Under the pieces are notes generated by a model. It ran no database searches. It saw nothing but the letters and a program-made list of their open reading frames with translations, and was not told the origin of the DNA. From Planctomycetota bacterium (GTDB lineage Bacteria; Planctomycetota; Brocadiia; JAADGH01), in NCBI GenBank assembly GCA_013152475.1, contig JAADGH010000051.1, forward strand, positions 1 to 33,547: DNA of 33,547 bases, read 5' to 3'. The first letter of the stretch is position 1. Each line of letters opens with the position of its first letter. This document shows positions 5,859-14,040 of the stretch, in pieces. Both the position numbers and the translations under genes were made by a program.

Positions 5859-7427
5859 ATGGCGCAATTGCGAAAAATTGATATCTTCGATACCACATTG
5901 CGGGACGGCGAACAGGTCCCCGGGGCGAAATTGAACAGCATGCAGAAATACCAGATCGCCCAGCAACTGGCCCGCCTCAACGTGGACATCATCGAGGCCG
6001 GGTTCCCCGCATCGTCCCCCGATGACCTGGAGGCCGTACGGCGGATCGCCTTCGAGGTGGAAGGCCCCACCATCGCGGCGCTGGCCCGGGCCTTGAAGTC
6101 TGACGTCGAGGCGGCCGGCAAGGCCGTGAAGGGCGGGTTGAAGCCGAGGATTCACGTCTTCATCAGCACGTCGGACATCCACATCGCCCATCAGTTCAAG
6201 AAGACCCGTGACGAAGTCCTCCAGATGGCCGTCGATTGCATCAAGATGGCCAAGGACATGGTGGACGACGTGGAATATTCCCCCATGGACGCCACCCGCA
6301 GCGAGTTCGACTTCCTCTGTGAGGCCGTCGAGCGCGCCGTTGATGCCGGGGCGACGGTGGTGAACATCCCGGACACCGTCGGCTACGCCATCCCATCGGA
6401 GTTCGGCAGCCTGATCCGGCGGGTCATCGAGGCCGCGCCAAACAGCGGCAAGGCCACGATCAGCGTCCATTGCCACGACGACCTCGGCCTCTCCGTGGCC
6501 AATTCGTTGGCGGCGGTGGCCAACGGTGCGGGGCAAGTGGAGTGCACGATTAACGGCGTCGGCGAGCGGGCGGGCAACGCCTCCCTCGAAGAGGTGGTGA
6601 TGGCCATCAAGACCCGGAAGGACCTCTTCCATGCCAAGACGGGCATCAAGACGAAGGAGGTCGCCCGCACGAGCCGTCTGGTCAGCCGGACCATGGGCAT
6701 CCCTGTGCAGCCGAACAAGGCCATCGTGGGCGCAAACGCCTTCGCCCATTCGTCGGGCATCCACACCGACGGCATCATCAAGGAGCGAACGACCTACGAA
6801 ATCATCCGCCCGGAGACGGTCGGCATCACGGCGCACCAGTTCGTCCTGACGGCGCGGTCGGGCCGGAACCAGCTCGGCCACCAGCTCAAGATGCTCGGGC
6901 ACAAATTTACGGAGGAGGAGCTGGACGAGGTCTACGAGCGGTTCATTCAGGTGGCCGACCGGAAGAAGGAGGTCACGGAGGAGGAGCTCGCTTCCATCGT
7001 TGGCGCGCGCATGGGACAGGTGGCCGAGACCTTCCACCTGGAGCACGTTCAGGCCACCTCGGGCAACAACCTGACGCCGACGGGCGTGGTGCGGATCAAG
7101 ATCGGCGGTGAGATCGTAGAGGAGGCCGCCGTGGGCGACGGGCCGGTGGATGCTCTTTACAACGCCATCGAGAGGGCAACGGGCGTGAAGGGCACGCTGT
7201 TGGACTACTCGATCCGCTCCGTAGGCGCGGGCAAGGACGCCCTCGGCGAGGTGACGGTGAAGGTCCGCGCGAAGAGGCAGGTCGTTATGGGCCAGGCGTC
7301 GGGCACTGACATCGTCGAAACAAGCGCCCGAGCTTATGTGAACGCCATCAATAAGGCCGTGGCAAGGAATGGAGGAAAGGTGCGGGCGGCGCGCAAGAAG
7401 ACACGAAAGAAATCCAAGAAGGGGTAG
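5859..7427 (+). CDS. leuA: 2-isopropylmalate synthase
   Basis: The enzyme condenses acetyl-CoA with 2-ketoisovalerate, the first committed step of leucine synthesis in the cytosol. At 522 residues it has the usual length of the long bacterial form. The HMGL-like catalytic barrel begins with IDIFDTTLRDGEQVPGAKL (metal ligand D11) and includes HCHDDLGLSVANS (H204, H206) and the NGVGERAGN signature (N240). The C-terminal LeuA dimer domain (about residues 395-500), which carries leucine feedback control, is present. A basic, Lys/Arg-rich tail ends the protein. AAGGAG precedes the ATG. Upstream lies a leucine leader peptide and terminator, so expression should respond to charged Leu-tRNA. leuB, leuC and leuD are not in the window. 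Confidence 0.97.
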   Translation: MAQLRKIDIFDTTLRDGEQVPGAKLNSMQKYQIAQQLARLNVDIIEAGFPASSPDDLEAVRRIAFEVEGPTIAALARALKSDVEAAGKAVKGGLKPRIHVFISTSDIHIAHQFKKTRDEVLQMAVDCIKMAKDMVDDVEYSPMDATRSEFDFLCEAVERAVDAGATVVNIPDTVGYAIPSEFGSLIRRVIEAAPNSGKATISVHCHDDLGLSVANSLAAVANGAGQVECTINGVGERAGNASLEEVVMAIKTRKDLFHAKTGIKTKEVARTSRLVSRTMGIPVQPNKAIVGANAFAHSSGIHTDGIIKERTTYEIIRPETVGITAHQFVLTARSGRNQLGHQLKMLGHKFTEEELDEVYERFIQVADRKKEVTEEELASIVGARMGQVAETFHLEHVQATSGNNLTPTGVVRIKIGGEIVEEAAVGDGPVDALYNAIERATGVKGTLLDYSIRSVGAGKDALGEVTVKVRAKRQVVMGQASGTDIVETSARAYVNAINKAVARNGGKVRAARKKTRKKSKKG

Positions 7428-7430
7428 AAC

Positions 7431-7685
7431 ATGGCCAAGAGGAAATCGAAAAGGCCGTGGCACAAGGCCCTCTTCGACAAGTTCTATTACGAGTTCGCCT
7501 TCGAGAAGCGGGACGATTCTCGAACGCGGAAGGAGGTGGACTTCGTCAAGGAGATGATGGGGCTGACCGGCCGGGAACGCATCCTTGACCTGTGCTGCGG
7601 CCCGGGAAGGCAACCGGTATTAAGGAAAGCCGACGCTCACCGGCTGATTGTTCTCGCACGGAAAACGCTTGACCGGCGACGGTGA
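7431..7685 (+). pseudogene. Truncated class I SAM-dependent methyltransferase remnant
   Basis: The 84-codon frame starts 3 bases after the leuA stop. Residues 1-60 look like the N-terminus of a class I methyltransferase: LFDKFYYEFAFEKRDDSRT, an ExxFVKEMMGL helix and motif I ERILDLCCGPGR. Family members continue for about 200 residues after motif I, with H-x-L-x-L-A-R next. Here the similarity stops at the glycine-rich loop (about 7605) and unrelated sequence leads to a stop and to the promoter of the next gene. It therefore lacks most of the Rossmann fold and cannot be active. A real deletion or a join made during sequence assembly would look the same. Confidence 0.6.
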
Positions 7686-7698
7686 CGCATGCTATCAT
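7669..7698 (+). promoter_or_regulatory. Promoter of the ricT-cobT gene group
   Basis: TTGACC (7669-7674), an 18-bp spacer and TATCAT (7693-7698) predict a start near 7705, inside the tail of the methyltransferase remnant. This would serve the PSP1 gene, the Minf_1886 gene and cobT independently of leu control. Confidence 0.5.
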
Positions 7699-7786
7699 AA
7701 ATGCGTGCAAAGCGGTTGCATGTCGAAAGGGCATTGCCATTAGTACGCTGGACCCACCTGTTGCAGAAAAGACGAAACGGGCCGTT

Positions 7787-8704
7787 GTGTCGGTGCGCTA
7801 CGGCGCAATGGCGTACGTTGCAACGTTCTGGGCCAAGTTCGCCGGCCTGAGAATGGGCGACCGGATCGTGGTGCGGACCGATCGCGGGGTCGAGGTCGGT
7901 TCAGTTTTGTCCATGCCTGCTGAGGAGGCGGCGGAGGGCCCAAGCGCCGACAAGGGCGAGGTGCTCCGAAAAGCCACGGCCAAGGACGTGGAACGCCTGA
8001 GGGAGATCGAAGAGGAGATCGTCCCGAAGGAGCGAAAGTTCTGCGAGCAGAAGATCAAGGAGCACGACCTCCCGATGAAGCTGGCCGACGTGGAGCACCT
8101 GTTCGGGGGCACCAAGACCATTTTTTACTTCCTGGCCGAGGGGCGGGTGGACTTCCGGGCGCTGGTCAAGGACTTGGCCCGCGAGTACCAGACCCGCATC
8201 GAGATGCGTCAGATCGGCGTTCGCGATGAGGCGCGCCTGCTCGCCGACGTCGAGCACTGCGGTCGGGAGCTCTGCTGCAAAAGCTTCATGCAGAAGCTGG
8301 AGCCGGTGACCATGAAGATGGCCAAGAACCAAAAGGCCACCCTCGACCCGGCCAAGATCTCCGGCCGCTGTGGCCGACTCATGTGCTGCCTGCGCTTCGA
8401 GGACGAGATGTACGACGACCTCAAGCGCGAGCTGCCGAAGAAGGGCGCCCGGGTCAAGATCGAGCAGGGCGTCGGCGAGGTGATGGGGTATGAGGTTCTT
8501 CCGCAGTTCGTCACCGTCGAGCTCGAAGGCGGGCGGGAGGTGGTGGTCCATGTCAGCGAGATCGAAAAAGAGCTGGCGAGGCCCAACTCCAAACATGGCA
8601 GCAGCACCAGAGGAAAACGCTCCTCGAACCGAAAGGACAAGAAGCGAAATTCCAGCAGGGACAGCAACCGGAACGGTAACGCGAGAGATAAAGGCGGCGG
8701 ATAG
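7787..8704 (+). CDS. ricT: PSP1 domain protein, RicT/YaaT-like
   Basis: This is a cytosolic PSP1-family protein. The Bacillus subtilis homologue RicT (YaaT) is part of the Y-complex that guides mRNA maturation by RNase Y, and of sporulation control. The N-terminal PSP1 strands (MGDRIVVRTDRGVEVGSVLS) lead to a conserved core with the Cys signatures HCGRELCCKSF and SGRCGRLMCCLRFED, proposed Fe-S ligands in the family. The C-terminal 50 residues are a Lys/Arg/Ser-rich disordered tail. The start is uncertain. The frame is open from a GTG at 7682 inside the predicted promoter, an ATT at 7739 follows AAAGGG, and the GTG at 7787 gives the N-terminus closest to other RicT proteins (SVRYG...). I chose 7787. 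Confidence 0.85.
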   Translation: MSVRYGAMAYVATFWAKFAGLRMGDRIVVRTDRGVEVGSVLSMPAEEAAEGPSADKGEVLRKATAKDVERLREIEEEIVPKERKFCEQKIKEHDLPMKLADVEHLFGGTKTIFYFLAEGRVDFRALVKDLAREYQTRIEMRQIGVRDEARLLADVEHCGRELCCKSFMQKLEPVTMKMAKNQKATLDPAKISGRCGRLMCCLRFEDEMYDDLKRELPKKGARVKIEQGVGEVMGYEVLPQFVTVELEGGREVVVHVSEIEKELARPNSKHGSSTRGKRSSNRKDKKRNSSRDSNRNGNARDKGGG

Positions 8705-8754
8705 TTCTTGCCGGCGGTGTTCGGGAACCCCCGCTGGGTTGTGGAGAGACGGCT

Positions 8755-9207
8755 TTGAGTTCACATGCGGATGAGTCAGACGGTCTCGCGCGCACTTTGG
8801 CCGAAATCGCCACCGACGATGGGCGATATGACCCCCAGGCGTATTACTTCCTTATGGAGGCCCTGACCTATACCCAGAAACTCTTCGAAAAAAACCTCGA
8901 CAGCCAAACAGAGGAAGAGCGCCATGTGACGGGCCAGGAGCTCTGCAAGGGCATCCGGCAGTTCGCCCTGGAGCAGTTCGGCTACGTGGCGAAGGCGGTG
9001 CTCGAGGAATGGGGAATCTACCGCACCGATGATTTTGGCGAGATGGTGTACCGCCTCATTCAGCATCAACTCATGGCCAAACGCGACTCCGACTCGATCG
9101 ACGACTTCCACAATGTCTACGATTTTCACACCGCCTTCGAGGACGTCTTCACTGTCGAGAAGCCCAAGCGCAATCATGCCGGCCACAAACCCAGAGGCCG
9201 CGGTTGA
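8755..9207 (+). CDS. Minf_1886 family protein
   Basis: This 150-residue acidic soluble protein matches the uncharacterised Minf_1886 family, named after Methylacidiphilum and common in PVC-type bacteria. Recognisable stretches are YDPQAYYFLMEALTYTQKLF near the N-terminus, HVTGQELCKGIRQFALEQFG and the aromatic GIYRTDDFGEMVYRLI. No catalytic motif or membrane segment is visible, and its function is unknown. The start is a TTG with GGAGAG 7 bases upstream; no ATG or GTG gives the full conserved N-terminus. It lies 50 bases after ricT and its stop overlaps the open frame leading into cobT, so the three genes are probably co-transcribed. The pairing with ricT may hint at an RNA-related role, which is only inference. 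Confidence 0.85.
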   Translation: MSSHADESDGLARTLAEIATDDGRYDPQAYYFLMEALTYTQKLFEKNLDSQTEEERHVTGQELCKGIRQFALEQFGYVAKAVLEEWGIYRTDDFGEMVYRLIQHQLMAKRDSDSIDDFHNVYDFHTAFEDVFTVEKPKRNHAGHKPRGRG

Positions 9208-9284
9208 CCGACGACTCGGAACCCGCGCCCGCCCTCTCTGCCGGACGGACGATTTTCCTGGTCCCAGCCAGACGGAGGACAACA

Positions 9285-10355
9285 TTGGGAGACCTGACCA
9301 CAACAATCAAACGCGTCCAGCCCGCCGACACCCCCTCTGAAACCAAGGCCCGAGAGCGTATCGCGAGGCTCACCATGCCCCCCGGCGCGCTCGGCCGCCT
9401 CCTCGAACTCGGCGTGCGCCTTGCCGGCATCACCCGCAGCATCACCCCCCCCACCGCCCGCAAGACCATCGTCACCATGGCCGGCGACCACGGCGTCGTG
9501 GCCGAGGGCGTCAGCGCGTTTCCCCAGGAGGTCACCCCCCAAATGGTCCACAACTTCGTCGCGGGCGGCGCGGCAATCAACGTCCTCTCCCGGCTCGTGG
9601 GCGCCGCGGTTGTGGTGGTGGACATGGGCGTGGCAGCCGACCTGAGCGCACTGGCCGAAGCCGGCAAGATCGTGTCGAAGAAGATCGCCCCCGGCACGCA
9701 AAACATGGCCGCCGGCCCCGCCATGACACGCGAACAGGCCGTCGCGGCCGTCGAGGCCGGCATCGACGTCGTGGAGGGCCTGTGCTCGACGGGTCTCGAC
9801 ATCCTCGGCGCAGGGGACATGGGCATCGGCAACACCACACCCAGCGCCGCTATCGCCGCCGTCATCACCGGACGCAGCGTCCGGGAGGTAACCGGTCGCG
9901 GCACGGGCGTCGATGACAAGGGCCTGGACCGAAAGGTCGCGGCCATCGAGAAGGCCATCGCCGTCAACCGGCCCGATCCGTCCGATCCGATGGACGTCTT
10001 GTCGAAGGTCGGCGGTTTCGAGATCGGGGGCCTGGCGGGGTGTGTTCTCGGGGCGGCAGCAAATCGAAAGCCCGTCCTGATCGACGGGCTCATCTCCACG
10101 GCGGGGGCGCTCATCGCGGCCCGGCTTTGCCCGGCGGCGGCGGAGTACATTATCGCCTCGCACCACTCCGTCGAGATCGGCCACCGGGCCATGCTGGAGG
10201 AGATCGGCGTCGAACCCCTGCTCGATCTCGACATGCGCCTTGGCGAAGGCACCGGCGCGGCCTTGGCCATGAACCTGGTCGAGGCGGCCAAGCGCATCCT
10301 CACCGAGATGGCCACCTTCGACGACGCCCACGTCTCAACCCAACTTTCCGATTGA
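9285..10355 (+). CDS. cobT: Nicotinate-nucleotide--dimethylbenzimidazole phosphoribosyltransferase
   Basis: CobT transfers ribose phosphate from nicotinate mononucleotide to the lower-ligand base in assembly of the cobalamin nucleotide loop. The protein has 356 residues, normal for the family. Visible motifs are VTMAGDHGVVAEGVSAFPQE (63-82), GAGDMGIGNTTPSAAI (175-190), GRGTGVDD (204-211), ASHHSVEIGH (291-300) and the catalytic loop RLGEGTGAALA with E321. I chose the TTG at 9285, which has GGAGGA 5 bases upstream and gives the usual short N-terminal helix before RLTMPPGALGRL. The frame is open back to a TTG at 9204 overlapping the previous stop, but the extra 27 residues look non-conserved. 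No other cobalamin gene is nearby, so it may serve base remodelling or salvage. Confidence 0.95.
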   Translation: MGDLTTTIKRVQPADTPSETKARERIARLTMPPGALGRLLELGVRLAGITRSITPPTARKTIVTMAGDHGVVAEGVSAFPQEVTPQMVHNFVAGGAAINVLSRLVGAAVVVVDMGVAADLSALAEAGKIVSKKIAPGTQNMAAGPAMTREQAVAAVEAGIDVVEGLCSTGLDILGAGDMGIGNTTPSAAIAAVITGRSVREVTGRGTGVDDKGLDRKVAAIEKAIAVNRPDPSDPMDVLSKVGGFEIGGLAGCVLGAAANRKPVLIDGLISTAGALIAARLCPAAAEYIIASHHSVEIGHRAMLEEIGVEPLLDLDMRLGEGTGAALAMNLVEAAKRILTEMATFDDAHVSTQLSD

Positions 10356-10443
10356 GTTCCCCCCTCCCACGCGGTTATCCTATCCACCCGTTGCTCCGGG
10401 GCAATGGTTGTGCGCGAACATTACCTTATCGCAGGAGAAAACC

Positions 10444-13400
10444 ATGCTTCGCAAGACCATCATGCTGGCACTGATGATGTCCTCCGTCCTGTGTGCAGTC
10501 CCGACCCAGGCAGACGACGCATCTCCCTGGCATCTCCGGTTCTACAAGGCCGGCAAGGGATACTGGCAGGGCCGTATCCGCGTTGAAGTCCGCAACACGT
10601 CCGACCAAAAAATCGAGGGCGATTCCCTCTCCCTCACCGTCGGGAAGGGTGAGGGCCAGCTCGACCTCGCCGGGCAGGAAATCGAGGCCCTCCGCGTGTG
10701 CGATGCCCAGGGCGAGGAGTTACTCTACGAACTGCTCGATACGGAGAGGAGACCCAAGACGTCGGGCACACTCACCAACGGGGACATCCTCGCCTTCGCC
10801 GTGGAGTGTAACAAGCAAGGCAGCGCCTCCTACTATGTCTACTTCGACAACCCCGACGCGGAGCGTGTCGATGAGTTCTGGCGGGCGAATGTTCCCCTTG
10901 CAAACGGCGGCTTCGAGGACGGCGACGGGACACCCGCTGGCTGGAACACATGGGGACGAGACGCCGCGCACCATCTGTCTTGGGTCAAGGAGTCGCCCCG
11001 TTCGGGCGAGCGCTGTGTGAAGTGCGTGGTTGACGAGGGCGCCAAGCCGACGTGGGTGAAATATGCTCAATACAAGATCCCCTTGACGGCAGGCAAAGAG
11101 TATGTGCTGAAGGGCTGTGTCAAGGGCAAGGACGTCAAGGGCCACGCGGGATTCTTCATCCACATCAACGGTAACAAGCCCATGATCATGAACCAATCCG
11201 TCGAGGCGGGCGAGGGAACATACGACTGGAAGGAGCTGGAGATTCGTTTCAAGACACCCGCCGAGGCCAAGGACGCCACCGTCGGCACGATCCTTCGCGG
11301 TACGGGCACGGCGTGGTACGATGACGTCCGCCTCGACCGGCTCAACCCGATCCAACCGGTAAAAGTGACCATCGGCAAGGTGGAGTCTCTGGCGCTGAAC
11401 CGCACACCGATCCTGGACAAATGGCTGGGGGGCGACCGGCCCGGCGGACCGCAGTGGGAATACCGGCTCCACGTGAAGCTGTTGAACCTCACCGACACGC
11501 CCGCTCGGGAGAGGCTGGCAAGCGTGGACATCCTCGCGGGGCTCAAGGGCGCCCTCCGAAGGATTAGCCCGAATTCTATCCGCGTCGTGGACGCCTCATC
11601 CGGAGAGATTCGGCCCCACCTGTTGCGGGACCATACCGTGATCTTCCCCGCGGAGGCGCCTGCGCGAAGCGAGAAAACCTACTTCCTCTATGTAAGTTCG
11701 GACCACAGCATCGGGCGCGGGCCGAGCCTCTCCTACGCCGACCTGGTCTCCAGTCCCACGAATAGGGTCAAGAATCCTTCGTTCGAGAAAGGCACGGCGG
11801 AATGGCAAACCCCCGAGGGGTTGACGCAAATAGATGGTGGAGCGCATTCGGGAGAAAAGTGCATCCGGCTCGAAATCCCTCCTGAGGCAAAACCCAATTG
11901 GTCCGGCCACCGCCAAACAATCGCCGTCGAGCCGAATACACCCTACCTCTATGGCGGTTTTCTGAAGACCAAGGGCGTCGATGGGAAAGTCAACCTCCAC
12001 CTCCACCAGCACAACAAGGATCACAAACGGATCAAAGGGCCGTGGGCGCTCTCCACGCACTCGAACCTGTCGGGCGACACCGACTGGACCTACGCCAGCG
12101 CCGTCCTGCAAACCTCCGGCGAGACGCGATTTGTGGAGCTGCACCTGACGATGAACTGCCACGGCATATTGTGGCATGACGACGTGGTCTTCTGCCCCAT
12201 GCTGCCCTCGATCGTGGGCCAACTGGAGACGCGGGCGCGGCGCACCCCGAAAGGGCCTGTCGCCATGTGGCTGGTAAATCCGACGGTCAAGGTCTTTCGC
12301 GAGGACATCCCGGACGAGCCGGTGAAGCAGATCGAGGTGCAGTCGGCCCGGAACGAGTACGAGCCGATCCAGTTGGTTCTTCGGAGCACGCGTGACCTCT
12401 CCGGTGTAAGCGTGAAAATCGAGCCGCCGGCCAACGCCAAGGGCGAGAAGCTGACGGACATCAAGATAAACCTCGTCGGCTATGTCCCCATCGACTACCC
12501 GACCAGCTACTATCGGTCGAGCCAGCCGCCGTGGTACCGCCTCTACCCCAAGGCCCCGCCGCGGAGCGACGGCTGGGCCGGGAATTGGCCGGACCCGTTG
12601 AAACCTTATAAGCCCTTCGACTTGGCAGCGAACCAATCCCAGCCGGTCTGGATCACCCTTCGTGTGCCGGAGGACGCCGCGCCGGGAGAATACAACGGCA
12701 GCGTTGCCATCAAGACCGAGAGCGGGTGGAAGACGGATGTCCCCCTCCGCGTTCACGTGTGGAATTTCACTTTGCCGAAAGACACACACCTCCGGGTCAT
12801 CTACGACCTCCGCTTCCGTTCCATGCGGCGCCTATATGCAACACCGGAATCTCTGCGCCCCTGGTATAAACTGATGGCCGAGCATCGCGTCTGCGCCGAC
12901 CGTTTCCTGCCGCGGATGAAAATCTCCTACAAGAACGGCCAGGCCGAGCTCGATACAAAGGGGTTCGACGAGGTGGCGCACTACTGCCTCGACGAGCTGG
13001 GCATGAACAGCTTCTACACCCATCCCATGTTCTACACCTTCGGTTGGGCCTACCCGCCCAAGAAGGTCTTTGGCTTCGAGGCGTTCACGCCGGAATACAA
13101 AGAGGCCCTCCGCAAGTCGCTCGCCGCCTACATGGACCACCTGCGCAAGAAGGGGTGGGACAAGAAGGCGCTCTGCTACGTCTCCGACGAACCCAACTTC
13201 CGGCGCCAGTATGTCGTGGATAATCTGGCGACGTATTGCAAGCTCATTCACGAGATCGAGCCGAACCTCCGCACCTATTCAAGCACGTGGCGGTACGTCC
13301 CCGGCTACGTTGGCGCGGTCACCGCGTGGGGGATCGGCGAGTACGGGTGCTTCCCCGTGGAGAAGATGGAGGAGCGGCGCAAGGCCGGCGACATCCTCCT

Positions 13401-13938
13401 CTTCACCACCGACGGGCAAATGTGCATCGACACACCCTACTGCGGCATCGAACGGATGCTGCCATACTTCTGTTGGAAGTACCACGTCGTCGGCTACGAG
13501 TTTTGGGGGATCTCCTGGTGGACCTACGACCCCTGGGAGAAAGGCTATCATCAATACATTTCCGAGGCCTACGCGCCCGACCGGCCGCGATTCAACGTGC
13601 GCTACCCGAACGGCGACGGATATCTCCTCTACCCCGGCAAACGTCTCGGCATGGACGGGCCGGTCAGCTCGGTCCGCATGGAACAGGCGCGCGAGGGGAT
13701 TGAGGATTACGAATATTTCGTGATTCTGAACGACCGGATCGCCCGGGCCAAGGCCAGGGGCCTCCCCACCGCCGACGCCGAGGCGGCGCTCAATCAAGTC
13801 AACGATCTCGTGACGATCCCGAACAAGGGCGGTCTGGTCTCGACCGACATCCTGCCCGACCCCGACGCCCCTGTAAGAACGCGCCGGGCCATCGGCGAGC
13901 AGATCGAGAGGCTGGGAAAGGCGCTGCAACGCAGATAA
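10444..13938 (+). CDS. Secreted DUF4091 protein with two jelly-roll-like (CBM-type) modules
   Basis: This 1164-residue exported protein starts with a signal peptide (LRKTIMLALMMSSVLCAVP, likely cleaved after TQA). After an N-terminal beta domain come two modules resembling CBM4_9 jelly rolls: one opens PLANGGFEDGDGTPAGWNTW and ends in TAWYDDVRLDRL, the other opens NRVKNPSFEKGTAEW and ends in ILWHDDVVF. The C-terminal half is a GH123-like/DUF4091 region beginning IEVQSARNEYEPIQLVLRS. It includes CYVSDEPNFRRQ with an acidic pair suited to catalysis, a Trp-rich stretch (EFWGISWWTYDPWEKG) and the signature MEQAREGIEDYEYFVILND near the end. A glycoside hydrolase acting on an external polysaccharide is inferred; the substrate is unknown. 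AGGAGA precedes the ATG. It lies 88 bases after cobT with no clear terminator between. Confidence 0.85.
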   Translation: MLRKTIMLALMMSSVLCAVPTQADDASPWHLRFYKAGKGYWQGRIRVEVRNTSDQKIEGDSLSLTVGKGEGQLDLAGQEIEALRVCDAQGEELLYELLDTERRPKTSGTLTNGDILAFAVECNKQGSASYYVYFDNPDAERVDEFWRANVPLANGGFEDGDGTPAGWNTWGRDAAHHLSWVKESPRSGERCVKCVVDEGAKPTWVKYAQYKIPLTAGKEYVLKGCVKGKDVKGHAGFFIHINGNKPMIMNQSVEAGEGTYDWKELEIRFKTPAEAKDATVGTILRGTGTAWYDDVRLDRLNPIQPVKVTIGKVESLALNRTPILDKWLGGDRPGGPQWEYRLHVKLLNLTDTPARERLASVDILAGLKGALRRISPNSIRVVDASSGEIRPHLLRDHTVIFPAEAPARSEKTYFLYVSSDHSIGRGPSLSYADLVSSPTNRVKNPSFEKGTAEWQTPEGLTQIDGGAHSGEKCIRLEIPPEAKPNWSGHRQTIAVEPNTPYLYGGFLKTKGVDGKVNLHLHQHNKDHKRIKGPWALSTHSNLSGDTDWTYASAVLQTSGETRFVELHLTMNCHGILWHDDVVFCPMLPSIVGQLETRARRTPKGPVAMWLVNPTVKVFREDIPDEPVKQIEVQSARNEYEPIQLVLRSTRDLSGVSVKIEPPANAKGEKLTDIKINLVGYVPIDYPTSYYRSSQPPWYRLYPKAPPRSDGWAGNWPDPLKPYKPFDLAANQSQPVWITLRVPEDAAPGEYNGSVAIKTESGWKTDVPLRVHVWNFTLPKDTHLRVIYDLRFRSMRRLYATPESLRPWYKLMAEHRVCADRFLPRMKISYKNGQAELDTKGFDEVAHYCLDELGMNSFYTHPMFYTFGWAYPPKKVFGFEAFTPEYKEALRKSLAAYMDHLRKKGWDKKALCYVSDEPNFRRQYVVDNLATYCKLIHEIEPNLRTYSSTWRYVPGYVGAVTAWGIGEYGCFPVEKMEERRKAGDILLFTTDGQMCIDTPYCGIERMLPYFCWKYHVVGYEFWGISWWTYDPWEKGYHQYISEAYAPDRPRFNVRYPNGDGYLLYPGKRLGMDGPVSSVRMEQAREGIEDYEYFVILNDRIARAKARGLPTADAEAALNQVNDLVTIPNKGGLVSTDILPDPDAPVRTRRAIGEQIERLGKALQRR

Positions 13939-13984
13939 TCGCCGTGTGGGCGAGGCGTGCCAAAGCGGGTTCGATGTTATCCTC

Positions 13985-14006
13985 CCGCAGGTTCCAAGAC
14001 CTGCGG
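13985..14006 (+). other. Hairpin between DUF4091 and ceramidase-like genes
   Basis: CCGCAGGT-TCCAAG-ACCTGCGG forms an 8-bp stem with a 6-nt loop, about 20 bases before the Shine-Dalgarno of the next gene. It lacks an adjacent T-run, so it is a weak terminator at best. It may be an mRNA-processing hairpin or a dispersed repeat. Confidence 0.4.
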
Positions 14007-14040
14007 AAGGATTCTTGTTGGATTAGGAGGAGACGAACGG

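Noticed and set aside
5775..7613. 612-codon minus-strand open frame opposite leuA
   Set aside because: leuA on the plus strand is unmistakable; the antisense frame is a codon-bias artefact rich in His, Asp and Val.
7682..7786. GTGA overlap between the methyltransferase remnant and a longer ricT frame
   Set aside because: The GTG lies within the predicted ricT promoter, upstream of its transcription start, and the extra residues do not look like RicT. The overlap with a broken gene is probably chance.
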